DNA of 64,000 bases. It comes from Carallia brachiata. Lineage: Eukaryota > Streptophyta > Magnoliopsida > Malpighiales > Rhizophoraceae. The DNA lies in assembly GCA_021464245.1 (NCBI GenBank), contig JADCRB010000036.1:2609947-2673946 (forward strand), written 5' to 3'. The notes beneath the pieces were generated by a model. The model saw only the letters and a program-made list of their open reading frames with translations. It had not been told where the DNA came from and ran no database searches. Below, in pieces: positions 14,501-26,926 of this stretch (position 1 is the first letter of the stretch; each line of letters begins with the position of its first letter). Position numbers and translations under genes: made by a program.

Positions 14501-15624
14501 ACTTCAATTTTATTGCGTTTGCGTCGCACAATAGTCTGAGAATGGAAATACCTCGTGTTACGATCTCCATCTGCTATCCAACGCGCTCTTGATTTCTGAA
14601 ACCAAAGAAGTTCCTCTTGGTGCAGGACTTGATCAAGTTCCCGTTGGAGTTTATTTTCCAACAAGAGCAAACCAACATGGTGATGACGATCCAAGGTTGT
14701 CTGACACCCTTGAAGCCTACGCATGAGTTGTTGCTTTCTCAAAAAGATGTTGCCAAAAACATTCCGATTCCATTTCACCAAGGCAGGTTGGAGAGCACTC
14801 AAAGCAGTTGGCATAGGCGTGTCATGATTCCAAGAAGCGTGCACAAAAGAACGGAATTCCGTGTGTGTAAGCCAGGCTCCCTGAAATCGAAAGGGCCTAG
14901 GTGGCGTACCAATTGGAGGAGGTGCCAACCGAAGCAAGAGGGGATTATGATCAGAGTTGACGCGGGGAAGATGCTGGACAAACGCCTCAGGCCAACACAG
15001 TCTCCATTGCAGGTTACAAAGGACACGATCAAGCCGACACAAAACTCTAGTGTGGGGGGAACGTCCTCGAGCAAATGTGAATTTGGGTCCAATAAACCCC
15101 AAATCAATAAGTGAGAGGTCCTGGATCCATTTTGCAAACGGTTCCCAGCGGTAAGGACGGAGAGAGCTGCGGCCTATGCATTCCTCTGGTGACTTAATGG
15201 AATTAAAATCGCCAGCCAAGGCCCATGGCTCAGAGATACTTTGCTGCAAGACACGAAGTTTCTCCCACATCTCACGCTTTTTAAGATCGGAAGAAGGACT
15301 AGCATAAATGGCAGTGAGACACCAAGGCGCTGTTCCTGCACTATGCACCTGGACATGAATGTACTGATCATCCAACTCAATGAGGTTAAGATTCAATTGG
15401 TCCTTCTGCCACAAAATCCAAATGCCACCCGAAAAGCCGTGGGCTTTAGAATGCAAAACACCAGAAAATTTGAGTTTCTGGCAAACATCTTCAGCCTGAA
15501 AGCCACTAATGCGAGGTTCAATAATAACCACAATAGATGGTCTGTGCATACGAAGAAGGAAACGTAAAGTACGTAAAAAAGCGGAGCTAGCAGCCCCATA
15601 GCAGTTCCAGATAAGTAAATCCAT
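11506..15624 (-). pseudogene. LINE ORF2: endonuclease, reverse transcriptase, RNase H, with one premature stop
   Basis: Starting at the ATG at 15624 (MDLLIWNCYGAAS), the frame runs about 1370 codons. The order is an apurinic-type endonuclease (LIWNCYGAAS, EPRISG, AGDFNSI, SDHNPLL), reverse transcriptase (APGPDGFPAVFF, DYRPISLCNV, GLRQGDPLSPY, catalytic FADD), a zinc-binding RT region (CPLCGDYEETLLHLLRDC) and a C-terminal RNase H domain. One TGA at 14238-14236 interrupts FFH*FWAVVGP; CGA to TGA at a CpG would explain it. The first RNase H aspartate looks changed to asparagine (KLNTNGT instead of the usual NTDG). The protein is therefore probably inactive in cis. Confidence 0.93.
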
Positions 15625-15689
15625 AATAAAGTAAGAAAAGAAAAAGAAAACGAGAGCCAGAAAGCTCAAACCCGATTATCCGGCATAGG

Positions 15690-17465
15690 TCATGCCACTT
15701 GATTAGACTCACCATCCCGCCCCCCTTGGAGAGAAGTCGGTGTCTCCGGGACCCAAGAGGTGGGAGAGAGAGCCCTGTTTTGAGAGAGAGCCCTGGAAAA
15801 CCCAACTTCACACTCCATCCGTGCATCAGGTGGATCAGGCTCAGGAAGGAAGGGTGGGGATATAATTGGTGAGGGAGATGGGGATTGTGGGTGTTGCGTG
15901 AGGGCCCATTGATGATCCCCTTCGACCATGTCCCCTGGAGCTGGGTCAGGAACAGGAGAAGAACAGACCATGTGGTCCACCTTACAGCCCTTGGCCGGCT
16001 CTTGATGCTCTATTGGAGAAATGGCAGTGGAGGGAGGTGCATTGGGAGGAGGAAGCTTAAGAAAACCACCGTTGTTAGCCTTGATTGAAACATTCATTGT
16101 GGACCCGCGGGAATGCTGGCCAGCTTCATGGGGCGGAGCATAGGGCGAAGGCAGCTCGATTCCAGGCTCAGAAAGGACACGACCAGCCCGCAAAGAAGCT
16201 CCAGAAGCGGAGCCTGTGCTCCCCTGCCCACCGAGACTTTTAGTTTGCGGACGATGAGGCAATGGCAATAAAGGAACCCGAGGATCACTACCCACATCCT
16301 GTACTGTTTCCTGCTCAACTTCCAATACGGCAAAGCGAGAGCCATCGCCAACTGCACTGGCAGGGATAGGATGATTTGAGGTAGGAGGAGCTGGGGGTGG
16401 CCCTGTATGGGAAATGCCACGACGGCGAGCTCGCTGAACAAGCATCCAGGGGCCATAACGTTCTTCTTGTTCTGGTCGTGGTGGCTTGGAAGTGGCAGGG
16501 TGAGGATGAGCAGGACCCTCCGAGTGAGCTGCATCCTGACAAGCTCCTGACTTATGGCCATATTTCCCACATTGGAAACATACAAAATGAAGGCCCTCAT
16601 ATTCAATACGTCGAATTTTGCCCCCCAGCAGGTATCTGGTAACCAACGGCAAATTAAGATCAACTTCAACACAAATTCGAGCAAAATTACCTCGGGTAAA
16701 GTCCTCTGTGTTCTTGTCAATTTTAATTGTCTTCCCAACCCGATTTCCTAGCCTCCATAGTACCTGTGAATGATAGTATTCCACAGGCAGGCGAGGCAAA
16801 CGAATCCAAACAGCAACCCTATCAATGCCAGCCTCATCAGGATCAAAATTAGGCTTCCATTGACGCAGAGTGAGGTAGTGCCCAGCAACCACCCACAGGC
16901 CACCTTGGAGAACAAAATCATAGTCCACCCTGAGCTCAAAACGCACCAAGAAGAAGTCATTGCCAAGGTCCATGAGCTGCATCTTCCCATTGAGGGACCA
17001 AAGTTGCACAAGACGTCTATACAGAAAAGCAAAACGAAATGACTTACCCAAAAGTTTCACAATTAACGTACCCTTCCATGGTGCTCTGAAAGAGGCCTTC
17101 TCCGAAGCGGAGAAATTGAGAGAAGGGCAGTCCCGAGAATCCTCCTCCAGCTCATCTTCAGAGTGTTCCAAAACATCATCATCGATCATATACGGGTCCA
17201 AAACATCCTCGCATGATCTCCGCTTAGAATCCGCCAGAAACGCATCACGATAGGAAGTTTTCTGCCGCGGGCTCGGCGCCTCCTCAGCCGTGGCTTCAGC
17301 GGGGAGCTCCGAAGGACCAGCGTCACCCCCCCCAGGGTCATGCTCAGTAAACTTCACATTCTTGTTGCTTCTTTCGAGCAGAGCAGTGTCTTCAGATGAG
17401 CGATCGTCTTGCTCCCGTCCCTGGGGGATGGGGTTAGGTGAGAACTTTCTAGAATCGATTTCCAT
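15690..17465 (-). CDS. LINE ORF1: DUF4283 and CCHC zinc-knuckle protein
   Basis: Uninterrupted 591-residue ORF starting at ATG 17465. Plant LINE ORF1 proteins bind the element RNA. An acidic, low-complexity N terminus (about 1-115) precedes a DUF4283-type domain (about 115-270), where WKGTLIVKLLG and VAVWIRLPRLPVEYY are typical. A zinc knuckle CFQCGKYGHKSGAC (C-x2-C-x4-H-x4-C) follows at about 296-309, then a long Pro/Ser-rich tail. ORF2 starts about 65 bp downstream. Confidence 0.9.
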   Translation of the reverse strand: MEIDSRKFSPNPIPQGREQDDRSSEDTALLERSNKNVKFTEHDPGGGDAGPSELPAEATAEEAPSPRQKTSYRDAFLADSKRRSCEDVLDPYMIDDDVLEHSEDELEEDSRDCPSLNFSASEKASFRAPWKGTLIVKLLGKSFRFAFLYRRLVQLWSLNGKMQLMDLGNDFFLVRFELRVDYDFVLQGGLWVVAGHYLTLRQWKPNFDPDEAGIDRVAVWIRLPRLPVEYYHSQVLWRLGNRVGKTIKIDKNTEDFTRGNFARICVEVDLNLPLVTRYLLGGKIRRIEYEGLHFVCFQCGKYGHKSGACQDAAHSEGPAHPHPATSKPPRPEQEERYGPWMLVQRARRRGISHTGPPPAPPTSNHPIPASAVGDGSRFAVLEVEQETVQDVGSDPRVPLLPLPHRPQTKSLGGQGSTGSASGASLRAGRVLSEPGIELPSPYAPPHEAGQHSRGSTMNVSIKANNGGFLKLPPPNAPPSTAISPIEHQEPAKGCKVDHMVCSSPVPDPAPGDMVEGDHQWALTQHPQSPSPSPIISPPFLPEPDPPDARMECEVGFSRALSQNRALSPTSWVPETPTSLQGGRDGESNQVA

Positions 17466-17917
17466 AGAGAGGATGGTGCTCTAAGCAAGCCAGTTCCAAA
17501 AAAAGGAAAACTTTATTAAAGATGAACAGAGATACAAAGCTCAGTACACAGACTAAACCCCAGCCCAGGGCACTGTACAGCCCGACAAAAAGAGTGCCCC
17601 ACCAAACGCCCAGAAGCCCAGGAAGAATCCCAGTTCAGACGGGCCTAAAAGCCCATACCTAACCTTAGACACACCACAAACAAGCACAGACGCCACGAAC
17701 GGCAGCAGCCAGGCACGGGGCAACGCTGGTAAAGCAGGGACTGCAGCAAGGCTGGAATAAGAGGCTGAAGAGGCAACAGCAGCAAGGCTGATCCCCAGCC
17801 ACTACAGCCTCTCAACAAAGCAGCCCACCCAGCCGAAATAAGAAACGACGACAACAAGGAGCAGGCAACGAGCTTAGACGCCACCTTTGACATCCAGGAG
17901 CAAAGCAAGACCCATTT

Positions 17918-20634
17918 AGTTTGGCGTTGTTTTCAACACCTAGATATAGATGCTTCCCTGTATTGGGGTCTCCAGCTCCAACCAGCGTTAGTGTATCCCA
18001 TTCTATAGAGTTCATATCCCGTTGTTTTTTTTTTTTTTCCTTTTGTTAACAAAATGAGAAAATAAAAGTAGTATCTTATTAGAAAGTATTATGCTTGTAT
18101 CTAGAGATGATGTGAATAATTTGTACAGTTACAATATGACTATTATTAAGTCAAATGTAAGTTTAATTCTATTGATCGATCCTAGCCAGTGTTGAACTTA
18201 TATCACAAGGCTGGAAGCTTAATGTCTTCACCAGTCTAACCACGCGATTGGTGGTCCATATCCCGCATTTTTAATACAATTGATTGATATAATTTTACTC
18301 AAACTTCTTAATTTCGTATTTGAGTCATACTTATTCAATTCTCTTGTCTTAACCTTTTGACATTTCTTGTAATTGAAAAAAAAAGAAATTGAAAGAGTCT
18401 AGCCCAGTTCATCCATTAAAATACACTGGGACACTGTCTATATCCCATCCTATTACTACTATTGTTATTTTTATTATTATTATTACCATTTTATTCTTTT
18501 CAAGTTTAAAGAAAATATCCGAATTATGACCATTCAAGTAATTAGGAAGAGTCTATTTACAAGAAGAGATGGTTGGATGGATGCCATTTTCTTTTGTTTT
18601 ATGGTGGGCTCATAAGAGCTAAAAATCGCCTTTATCCGACCTATGTTGCGTGTAAAATACTGGGCCCTTAAAATTGTATATCGGAGACATTTATTAAGTA
18701 AAATTTTGAAAATTTCTAGAACATTGTGACATGGTAGAAAAACATCTGATAAGTAACGAGGTAATGCATAATGTCCTTGTCCCAGCTCATTTGAGTTCAA
18801 TTATACTCATTATTGATGCATATTACAGTATTACACACAGGTGTGTGAAAGGAAATTTTTTTTAGTATATTAGAATTAAAACTCACAATTTGTAAGAATT
18901 AAAGAAAGAACACTTGATTCCCAAAAAATTTTGCTCTTGTGGCTAATTAAATTGAATTTGATTTGGTTTAATTTACGTGAAAGAAATTGGCACTTTTCTC
19001 CAATTCAAATTTTGTTTTATCAAGACTAAGTTATGAATTTTTTAGTATACTTTTATTTGGTCCCCTTTAGTTAATAGGCCTGGCTGGCTCTAAATCTTCT
19101 ATTTTTTATGATATTTAATTAACAAAGTAATAAGTAAAGAGTGCTAACCACACCCCCCCCCCCCCCCCCCCCCCCCCCGGCCCCCAAAAAAAAAAAGGAA
19201 CCGGGTAAAGGTAAAACTTTTTAATTAGTAAGCATTTTACAAGATACCATTTAGAGAAATTCTTCACTCTTCAATGGAGATGAGTTCTCTCTTGGAGATT
19301 TGAACGGAAAAAGAAAAAGGAGTAAATTTGAAATGGAAATGTTAGTAGGACGGGTTTGGACCGGAGGGACGGGAAGAGAGAGAGAGAGAGGAAAGAGGGT
19401 GTAATCGTGGCATCTACCGTAAATTCTACTTATTTTTTATTTTTTATTTTTAAAAAATATTATAAATATAATGATTAAGTTTAATGTACAACAAATTTAA
19501 TGACAAAAATCTTTTAAGCATCATCAATATAAAAATTAAGATTGATTTACAGAAAATATCATAAATATAATAATTAAAATTAATTTATAATAAACTTAAA
19601 TTTAATTCATAAAATTATCCGTATAACCAGTCCAATACCCTAGTCTGGGCATTGGATCTCAATTTGAAATTAGACTCGTGTGAAAGGATACGTTCTAAAT
19701 TTGTGAAATGATGCTTCAAATATTAGGGTTTTGCTCGTCTCCCAGATTTTTTTTTCTCTTTTTTATATGCATTTATAACGCATATTTATAAAAAAATAGT
19801 AATTTGGTAGTTTTATGGTCATCAAAAGCTTTTTTTTTTTTTTTATCAAATCAAAAGTTTTTTTTTTTATATGATAGACAAGACTGTTTTAGTGGATCTC
19901 TTTATCAAAAATGTCTATTAATAATTACCCAATTAAAAAAATACGATTTTTTATAATTTAAAAATTTCTTACGATGGTGTATCCAATTATTACAAGTGTG
20001 ACGTTTTTTTATTCAGATGAGTATGATGTCTCTTTTTTGTTGGTTAAGTTTGCACCGCATTGAAATTGGACAAAAGAAGGTCCAAATGCTTTTGCTTGAC
20101 CAATTCAGAAGACTTGGAAAATTCTTTTGTGGAAAAAATGATCAGTCGTCGGAAATCTCACGTCTCGTAGAACACCATACAGAGGTAGAGCAATAGTAGC
20201 ATGTGTCGTGAAGAGAACCACAAGATAACTCTTGACGAATGACGAGAGGAACTTGTAGGCCGGACTTGGAATACACCTCAACAACGACTTTGACATTTTC
20301 CAAAATATAGAACTAGGAAGTTTTACGCGGAGAGTTTTAAAGAATTTTAAATTGATATTGTCGTCGAATTAGTTGAATTTAAAAATAAATAAATAAATAT
20401 ATTATTAAATATAATTAAATTAAATTATATTATTACTTTGATTTTATTTTAACATAATAACTTAGTGGTGCTTTTTTAAAATGATGGACCCAAATTAATG
20501 GGATAAAAACGACAACTTGTTAGCTGTGCATTCATTGAGCAATTCAATTCGGAGTTTGTAGATACAAAATTTGTGATGTTTAGTTTCCGTGGAGTAATTG
20601 ACCTGCCAATTGAAAACTGGTTTTTTTTCCTTTC
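17918..20634. other. Intergenic, upstream region of glucanase copy A
   Basis: No gene supported. The stretch is collinear with 24175-26926 upstream of the second glucanase. A C homopolymer of over 25 bases at about 19152-19178 corresponds to a much shorter C-rich run near 25295-25310 in copy B. Conserved blocks such as the one around 20090-20170 (26130-26200 in B) are shared non-coding sequence. Confidence 0.6.
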
Positions 20635-20644
20635 TATAAAAGGG
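20635..20644 (+). promoter_or_regulatory. TATA box of glucanase copy A
   Basis: tataaaaggg lies 91 bp upstream of the ATG at 20726, which puts the transcription start near 20665. The same motif and spacing occur in copy B. Confidence 0.75.
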
Positions 20645-20725
20645 GAGGCTTAAACGGTGGAGTTGGCATTATAGTTGCACTGGACCGAAATATTTCTTCG
20701 TTAATTCTCTCCTGTTTCCGTAAAC

Positions 20726-22212
20726 ATGGCAATATTATCCTCTTTGCTGGCCAGCAAAATCCCTTCCATGCTGTCTACAATGCTACTCTTTGGACTGCTA
20801 CTGGCTAGCATTGACACTGCAGGTACTAGTCTTAGCAGATCACTTAGGATTAAGTACCTTTTAAATTCCGGCTGATTTGATGATGAGACATAGTTACTAT
20901 TCCACATCAATTATTGTTGCCCTTCATTTTGGAAAATGTTAAATCGGGATTAATTTTTAATACTGTAGACTAACAAAAGCATAATCATAATTGTTAGATT
21001 TTACATTTTGAGGTTTCATCTTTGTGCGACCATTACTGATTCTTATTGTACTATTTGTGCAACCACGTTACTCCAATGCAAAAATCCACCTACATGTATT
21101 AACCTATTGATTTTGGCTCTCAGCCATTACATCGTTTAAATTGTCTTTCTGTCCATTGTAGTACTTGTTGAGTCAGGAAGTTACATATGTACTTAATTTC
21201 ATCTAAACTAATAATGTTGAGTGTTTTTTTTTTTTTTTGCTGATGATCTGACACAGATGCTCAAATCGGAGTTTGCTATGGGACAGATGCAGACAACTTG
21301 CCACCACCAGCAGATGTCATAGGTTTGTATAACCAGTACAACATCAGAAGAATGCGACTCTATTATCCGAACCCAGACGCTCTCAGAGCACTTTCTGGCA
21401 CCAACATTGAGCTCATGCTCGGCGTTCCCAACCCTGACCTTGAAAGGGTTGCTTCCAGTCAGGATGCTGCAAACGAATGGGTGCGGAACAACGTAGTAAA
21501 CTACGGCAATGTCAGATTCCGTTACATCGCTGTTGGAAATGAGGTCCAGCCAGGGGATTCCTTTGCACGGTTTCTGGTCCCTGCCATGCAAAACATTCAG
21601 AATGCAATCAATTCAGCAGGACTTGGCGACAGAATCAAAGTTTCCACTGCCATCGATACTCGGTCCCTGACAGATGATTCCTATCCTCCCTCAAAAGGGT
21701 CCTTCAAGCCGGATTACCGCCAGCCGCTTCTGGATCCAATTATTGGATTTCTAGTGAATAACAGGTCCCCATTGCTGGTGAACCTGTATCCATTCTTCAG
21801 TTACTTTTACAACATGGCAAATATTCCTCTCGACTATGCTCTTTTCACAGCTCCACCAAATTTGGTTTCTGATCCACCCCTGAGTTACCAGAACCTTTTT
21901 GATGCCATTCTCGATACCGTTTATGCTGCTTTGGAGAAAGCTGGCGGGAGTTCGTTGGAGATTGTGGTTTCGGAGAGCGGATGGCCTACAGATGAAGGGG
22001 GGGCAGCAACTTCAGTTGACAATGCCAGAACATACAACAACAATTTGGTTCAACATGTAAAGGGGGGGAGTCCGAGGAGGCCTGGAAAGCCCATTGAAAC
22101 TTACATCTTTGCCATGTTTGATGAGAACAAGAAGGGACCTCCTGAGCTTGAGAAACACTGGGGACTCTTTTTCCCTGATAAACAGCCAAAATACCAGGTC
22201 AATTTCAATTGA
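20726..22212 (+). CDS. Glucan endo-1,3-beta-glucosidase (GH17, PR-2 type), copy A
   Basis: Secreted beta-1,3-glucanase that cleaves callose and fungal beta-1,3-glucans. Exon 1 is 20726-20822, encoding the 32-residue signal peptide [15 protein letters not shown]...DTA. Exon 2 is 21257-22212, joined through a GT-AG intron; the phase-1 junction gives the usual mature start AQIGVCYG. The product is 350 residues, normal for short family members without a C-terminal X8/CBM43 domain. Both catalytic glutamates are present: YIAVGNEV (Glu codon 21541-21543, proton donor) and VVSESGWPT (Glu codon 21973-21975, nucleophile). The gene sits in a tandem pair with the diverged copy at 27-28.7 kb. It appears fully functional. 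The exact subclass cannot be told by eye. Confidence 0.95.
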
Positions 22213-23060
22213 TCAATGCTGTGGACCTATATGTGCTGAATATTTTGGATTGTGTCATATCTTATTAGGTATAATAAGCGCTTAAAAGCGCATCGGTCAC
22301 TCTCATGGTTACTTATATTATATGTAGATTAAAGTCCAAGATTTTTCTAATTTAGAGAATCAAGTTAATATTAAATAAGAAATATTAGAACAAAATTAAG
22401 TGGAATTCAATTCTATAAAAAATGAAATCGAGTTTTTGCTACAGTCAAACCAAAAAAAAGATTAACCCTTTAAGATCTTGTTCTCTTGGTTGTATCTTCT
22501 CATTTTCCGGTGTTTGATAGCCTAATTGACGCTCCATCGTCAATAATAGATACTGTCACCACCTAATCCAGGTGAGCTGGGATAAAGAGTGATGTGGAAG
22601 AAAATGTGAAAGCGGAAGAGGCAACTAAGAAGTATTTTATTTTGTATTTTTTTTTCGTATTCATCATATATGTTTATAATCATTTCCATCTCAAAAAGAC
22701 CAAATTGATACGAATCATAAAAATTTAAAACTCAAATAAAAATTTAAGTTTTAGATTATATTAAAAAATATTCCAAAAATTTAAGACCAATTTGAATCTT
22801 ATACTCATTTCAAATCTAAGATGGAAAAAAAAAAAAAAACTAAATCTTGAATAAGCTGCGGAGACAAAGGTCCAACATGCTTCACAGTCACTTATTGTTT
22901 TTTTTTCTTTTAATTTAAAATGCATAAAATTATATTAGTCAATCAAGTATGCATCATAAGTTGTTTTGTTACATGAATTTCATTGTAGATGATTCAAATC
23001 TTAACTTTATAAATCGGGCTACGTCCCAAATCTAAATTTAATTTAAATATGCTTCAACAA
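22213..23060. other. 3' flank of glucanase copy A
   Basis: No gene seen. Blocks at 22500-22600 and 22855-23060 are collinear with 29420-29530 and 30150-30440 in copy B. Copy B carries extra AT-rich DNA between them. Confidence 0.6.
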
Positions 23061-23092
23061 TAATAATAATAATAATAATAATAATAGTAAAT
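23061..23092. repeat. (AAT)n microsatellite at the duplication junction
   Basis: About nine AAT units mark the point where copy A ends and copy B begins. Similar arrays sit at the outer ends near 11040 and 30435-30495. Confidence 0.85.
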
Positions 23093-23295
23093 ATATGTAT
23101 ACAATAAGGATAATTATTCAACAGAACTTTCATAGGAGACGTAGTTTTCGAAAAATAAGCGAGAAAGTATATCCTGCATTATTTCATTAATTTTACGCAT
23201 TACGTTTGGGTTAACGAAACTTAATTTGACATATATTCATCGATCATCATCATATACTCCGGGCCCATAAAAACACGCTCACACGCATACTATAC

Positions 23296-23881
23296 TTCTT
23301 TTGACTGAAATATTTGACGATATTTCATTACTCTGATAAATCACACATTAACAATTGAGTGAGTTCATCCAGTGGATTGCCAGTTCAGTTCTAGGAATAT
23401 AGTACTTTTCTTAACTGTTTAGCAATTTAATTCGCAGATTTGTTCGCACTTCTAGATATGTAGACAAAATTACACTGAGCAAATGAAAAACTCATTTTCT
23501 TAATATCTACCAAAATCTGGTATATTTCTATGGGCCAATCGGATTTGGGTCCCATAAGAGCCTGGTGAATAATTTTCGAGTCTGTTTCAAAAGTGCACTT
23601 GGTGATGCCTAACGCAGCTGCATTTGGACTCCCATCAGTATTCCTGTTGCTTCGGCAGACAGTGCTGAATTTACCATCTTCATGCCCGATCTTCCAGTTA
23701 CCATTGCTCCTCTAGAATTCCTGCATATAGTTGCCAGGCCAGCTTTCTTGCTATCTTCATCAAAAGCCGCATCACTATTTACCTTAAAAAATTCTGGTAT
23801 TGGGGGAATCCACCTGGTTGTCCCATCTTGCAATGTGATTTGGGGTTGAGTTGATTCCCTCCTCAATAGCAGACTCTCTCC
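23296..23881 (-). pseudogene. RNase H domain fragment of a LINE-type retroelement (RVT_3), frameshifted
   Basis: On the minus strand, the reading from 23890 shows FFKVNSDAAF, GLATICRNSRG and SALSAEATG, the pattern of the RNase H-like domain at the end of plant non-LTR polymerase proteins. After about 23610 the match continues in another frame (FETDSK-like), so it is broken. It interrupts the sequence shared with copy A within the CA-rich stretch, so it inserted into copy B only. It differs from the RNase H of the 11-17 kb LINE. Confidence 0.7.
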
Positions 23882-23945
23882 CATACACACATATTATGCT
23901 TGTACGATTAAATATCAATACATCATGATATTAGAGTCATAATTA

Positions 23946-26926
23946 ACCTTAGAATTGTAGCCATTTTGCTAGGATCATAATCTTGGCTAGACATCTAGTA
24001 AGATAAATGAGCGGGTAGGAAGGGGTGCAAGTTCACTTCGAGGTCCTACAAGGAGACTAGTCAAATTGGCCGTTATTCTTCTTTATCCTGTTCCCCATTT
24101 CGCTGACATTCCACTCTTTTCAGCGCCCATTTGCCTCATCTTACCTTTCTCTTGTGAGGCCTCGCCATCCATTTACCTTGGCGTTGTTTTCAACACCTAA
24201 ATATAGGTGCTTCCCTAAATTGCGGTCTCCAGCTCCAACCAGCGTTAGTACATTCCATTCTATATAGTCCATCATACATGTCCCATTTTTTTAATATAAC
24301 TGATTGGTATACTTTTATTGAAATTCCTTAATTTCATATTTGAGTCATACTAACTCAATCCTCTTATTTTAACCTTTCGACATCCCTTGTAACAGAAAAA
24401 CGAGTAAGTCTAGCTCGACTCGCCCAATAAAATAGATTGGGACACGGTCTATATCCTATATATCCTACTGCTACTATTGTTATTGTTATTATTATTACCA
24501 TTTTATATTTTCAAGCCATAAAGAAAAGATTCGAATTATGACCATTAAAGTAATCAAGAAGAGCCTATTTACAAGAAGAGATGGTTGGATGGACGCCATT
24601 TTCTTTCGTTTTATGGTGGGCTCATAAGAGCAAAAAATAGCTTATATCCATTGTGAGTATTAATTCTAATGGTTATTGGTTTTATTGGTCAAATGTGTAG
24701 TCGAAATTTTGACTCTCACTACATTCTTCTTATTTTCTTTTTGTATGAGTGTAACCCTTACTAAAAAAAAAAAAAAAGCTTATAGACCGATGTTTCATGT
24801 AAAATATTGGGCCCTTAAAATTGTATATCAGAGACATTTATTAAGTAAAATTTTGAAATTTTCTAGAACTTCTTAACATAGTAGAAAAACATCCCACAAG
24901 TAACAATGTAATGCGTAATGTCCTTGTCTGGGATCAAAATGAGTTCATTTGTACTCATTATTATATTGATGCACAATACGCACGGGTACGCGAAAGGAGT
25001 TTTTTATTAATACATCATAATTAAAACTCACATTTTGTGGGAATTCGAAAGAATACTTGATTCCCAAGAAATTTTGCTCTTGTGGCTAATTAAATTGAAT
25101 TTGGTTTGGTTTAATTTAATTACGTGAAAGAAATCGGTACTCTTCTTCAATTCAATTTTTGTTTCATCATGACTAAGTTATCAATTTTTGAGGTTTTGAA
25201 TACACTTTTATTTGGTGCCTTTTACACAAAAAGCCTGGCCCTTTATCTTCTACTTTTGATAATGATTAATTAATAAAGTAATAAGTAAACAGTGTGCCCC
25301 CCTCCCCCCCAAACAAAAAAAAGGAACGGGTAAAAGTAAAACTTTTTTAATTAGTAATCATTTCACAAAATACCATTTAGAGAAGTTCTTCACTCTTCAA
25401 CGGAGATGGAGTTCTCTCTTGGAGATTTGACCAGAAAAAGAAAGAGGAGAAAATTTGAAAAGGAAATGTTAGCCGGCCGGGGTTTGGACTGAGGAGACGG
25501 GAGGGGGAGAAAGAGGAGAGAGGGTGCAAAGTTGGGATACAGGACGCAACGAGAGTAATCTATTGAGTATTATGTGTATAAAAATTAAAATTAATATATA
25601 ATAAGTATTATTTATATAATAATTAAAGTTGATATTTAAAAAAAAAAATCAAGTATATCTTGTGTACCCCCCTCCAATACCGCAGTCTGGGTATTGGATC
25701 TCAATTTGAAAATGGAGGCATGAGTTGACTCGCGTGAAACAATACCATTCTAAGTCTGTGAAATGATACCTTCAGATATTAGAGTTTTGCTCGTCCCCCA
25801 GTCAATGGATTTTTTATCCGTTTTTTATATTCCTATTAATGGTTATAAAACATATTTATATGGAGAGTACTAATTTGGTAGTTTTATGGCTATCAAAAAC
25901 TTCTTTTGGATATGATATACGAAATTTTTTAAATGTGTCTTTTTTATAAAAAATGTATTGTCTATTAATATCTATCAAATTAATTAAAGAATACTATTTT
26001 TTATATTTTAGAATGTCCCAACATGTATTTAGTTGTGATAATGTATCCAGCTATTACAAAGGTGCAAATAATATGACGTTTTTTCTTTGGCACCGCATTG
26101 GAAATTTTGGACAAATGAAGGGATAGGTCCAGAGGCTTTTGCTTGTCGAACTCAGAAGACTTGGAAAATTCTTTTGTGGAAAAAATTATCAGTCGGAAAT
26201 TTCACGTCTCATAGAACATCGTACAGAGGTGGGTGGGGCAATAGTAATAAGTGTCACGAAGAGAACCACCAACTAGCTCTTGACCAGAGGAACTTGAAGG
26301 CCGGGCTTGGAATATGCCTAAACAACGACTTTGTGATTTTCCCAATAAAATTTAGGGATCAATTACATGATTAAATAATATTTTTTTATTATATTTATAT
26401 ATATTATTTTTGTGTAATTAAAAATATTTTTTGTGCAATCACGTAAAAAAAATATACAACGAAAAAATAATAATATTTTTTGAATTACTTTTTATCGATT
26501 TAATTGCACAAAACACGTTCTTAGTTAGACAAAAAAAATTTCATATGAAAACAGTATGAAAAAATTATTTGGCCATAAATTTTTTCCCTAAAATTTATAA
26601 GCTTCACACAAAAACTTTTAAAAGGATATTTTGTTTAATTCAAAAAAATTTTTAAAAATAATAAATAAATTATTAGATATAATTAGATTAAATTATATAT
26701 ATATATTTTGAGAATGATTATATTTTTATTTTGATATTATATAAGTAAAATTATGCAGTGACATTATTTCTAAAAGGACGGATCCACATTAATGGGATCC
26801 AAACCACAAATTGTTAGCTGTGCATTTATTGAGCGATTAGTCCGGAGTTGGTGGAAACAAAGTTTGTGACGTTTAGTTTCCATGAAGTAATTGACCTGCC
26901 AATTGAAAACTGGTTCGTTTTATTTC
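23946..26926. other. Intergenic, upstream region of glucanase copy B
   Basis: No gene supported. From 24175 it follows copy A. The part at 23946-24175 has no counterpart in copy A, where the LINE complex sits instead, so copy A probably lost it around the insertion. Confidence 0.6.

Larger units (their letters stand above)
11444..17517 (-). mobile_element. Nearly full-length plant LINE (L1 clade) with 16-bp target-site duplication
   Basis: The 16-mer aaaggaaaactttatt occurs exactly at 11444-11459 and 17502-17517. Between them (11460-17501) lies a two-ORF LINE on the minus strand, with its poly(A) tail seen as twelve T's at 11460-11471. ORF1 starts only 36 bp inside the 5' end, so the 5' untranslated region is very short or slightly truncated. 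ORF1 is open and ORF2 has a single in-frame stop. Perfect duplications and near-intact ORFs point to a recent insertion. It is absent from the matching site in copy B. Confidence 0.93.
11403..17915 (-). mobile_element. Older LINE 3' fragment, split by the younger LINE
   Basis: The sequence at 17518-17915, read on the minus strand, resembles a plant LINE 3' end: it runs through ctttgtatctctgttcatc and taataaagttttcc, continues beyond the inserted element at 11459-11440 and ends in A-rich sequence (T-rich on + at about 11411-11438). Only about 430 bp remain, so it is strongly 5'-truncated. Copy B has none of it, so it entered copy A after the duplication or was lost from B. The younger LINE landed in it in the same orientation. 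Confidence 0.6.
11080..23080 (+). repeat. Tandem duplication, copy A (glucanase segment)
   Basis: Left of the LINE, 11085-11400 aligns by eye with 23085-23290 plus 23882-23945. Right of it, 17915-23080 aligns with 24175-30450, including promoter, both glucanase exons, intron and 3' flank. The left boundary lies at TTA/AAT repeats near 11036-11055, and a similar AAT array at 23061-23086 separates the copies. About 6.5 kb of copy A is later LINE sequence absent from copy B. Confidence 0.85.
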
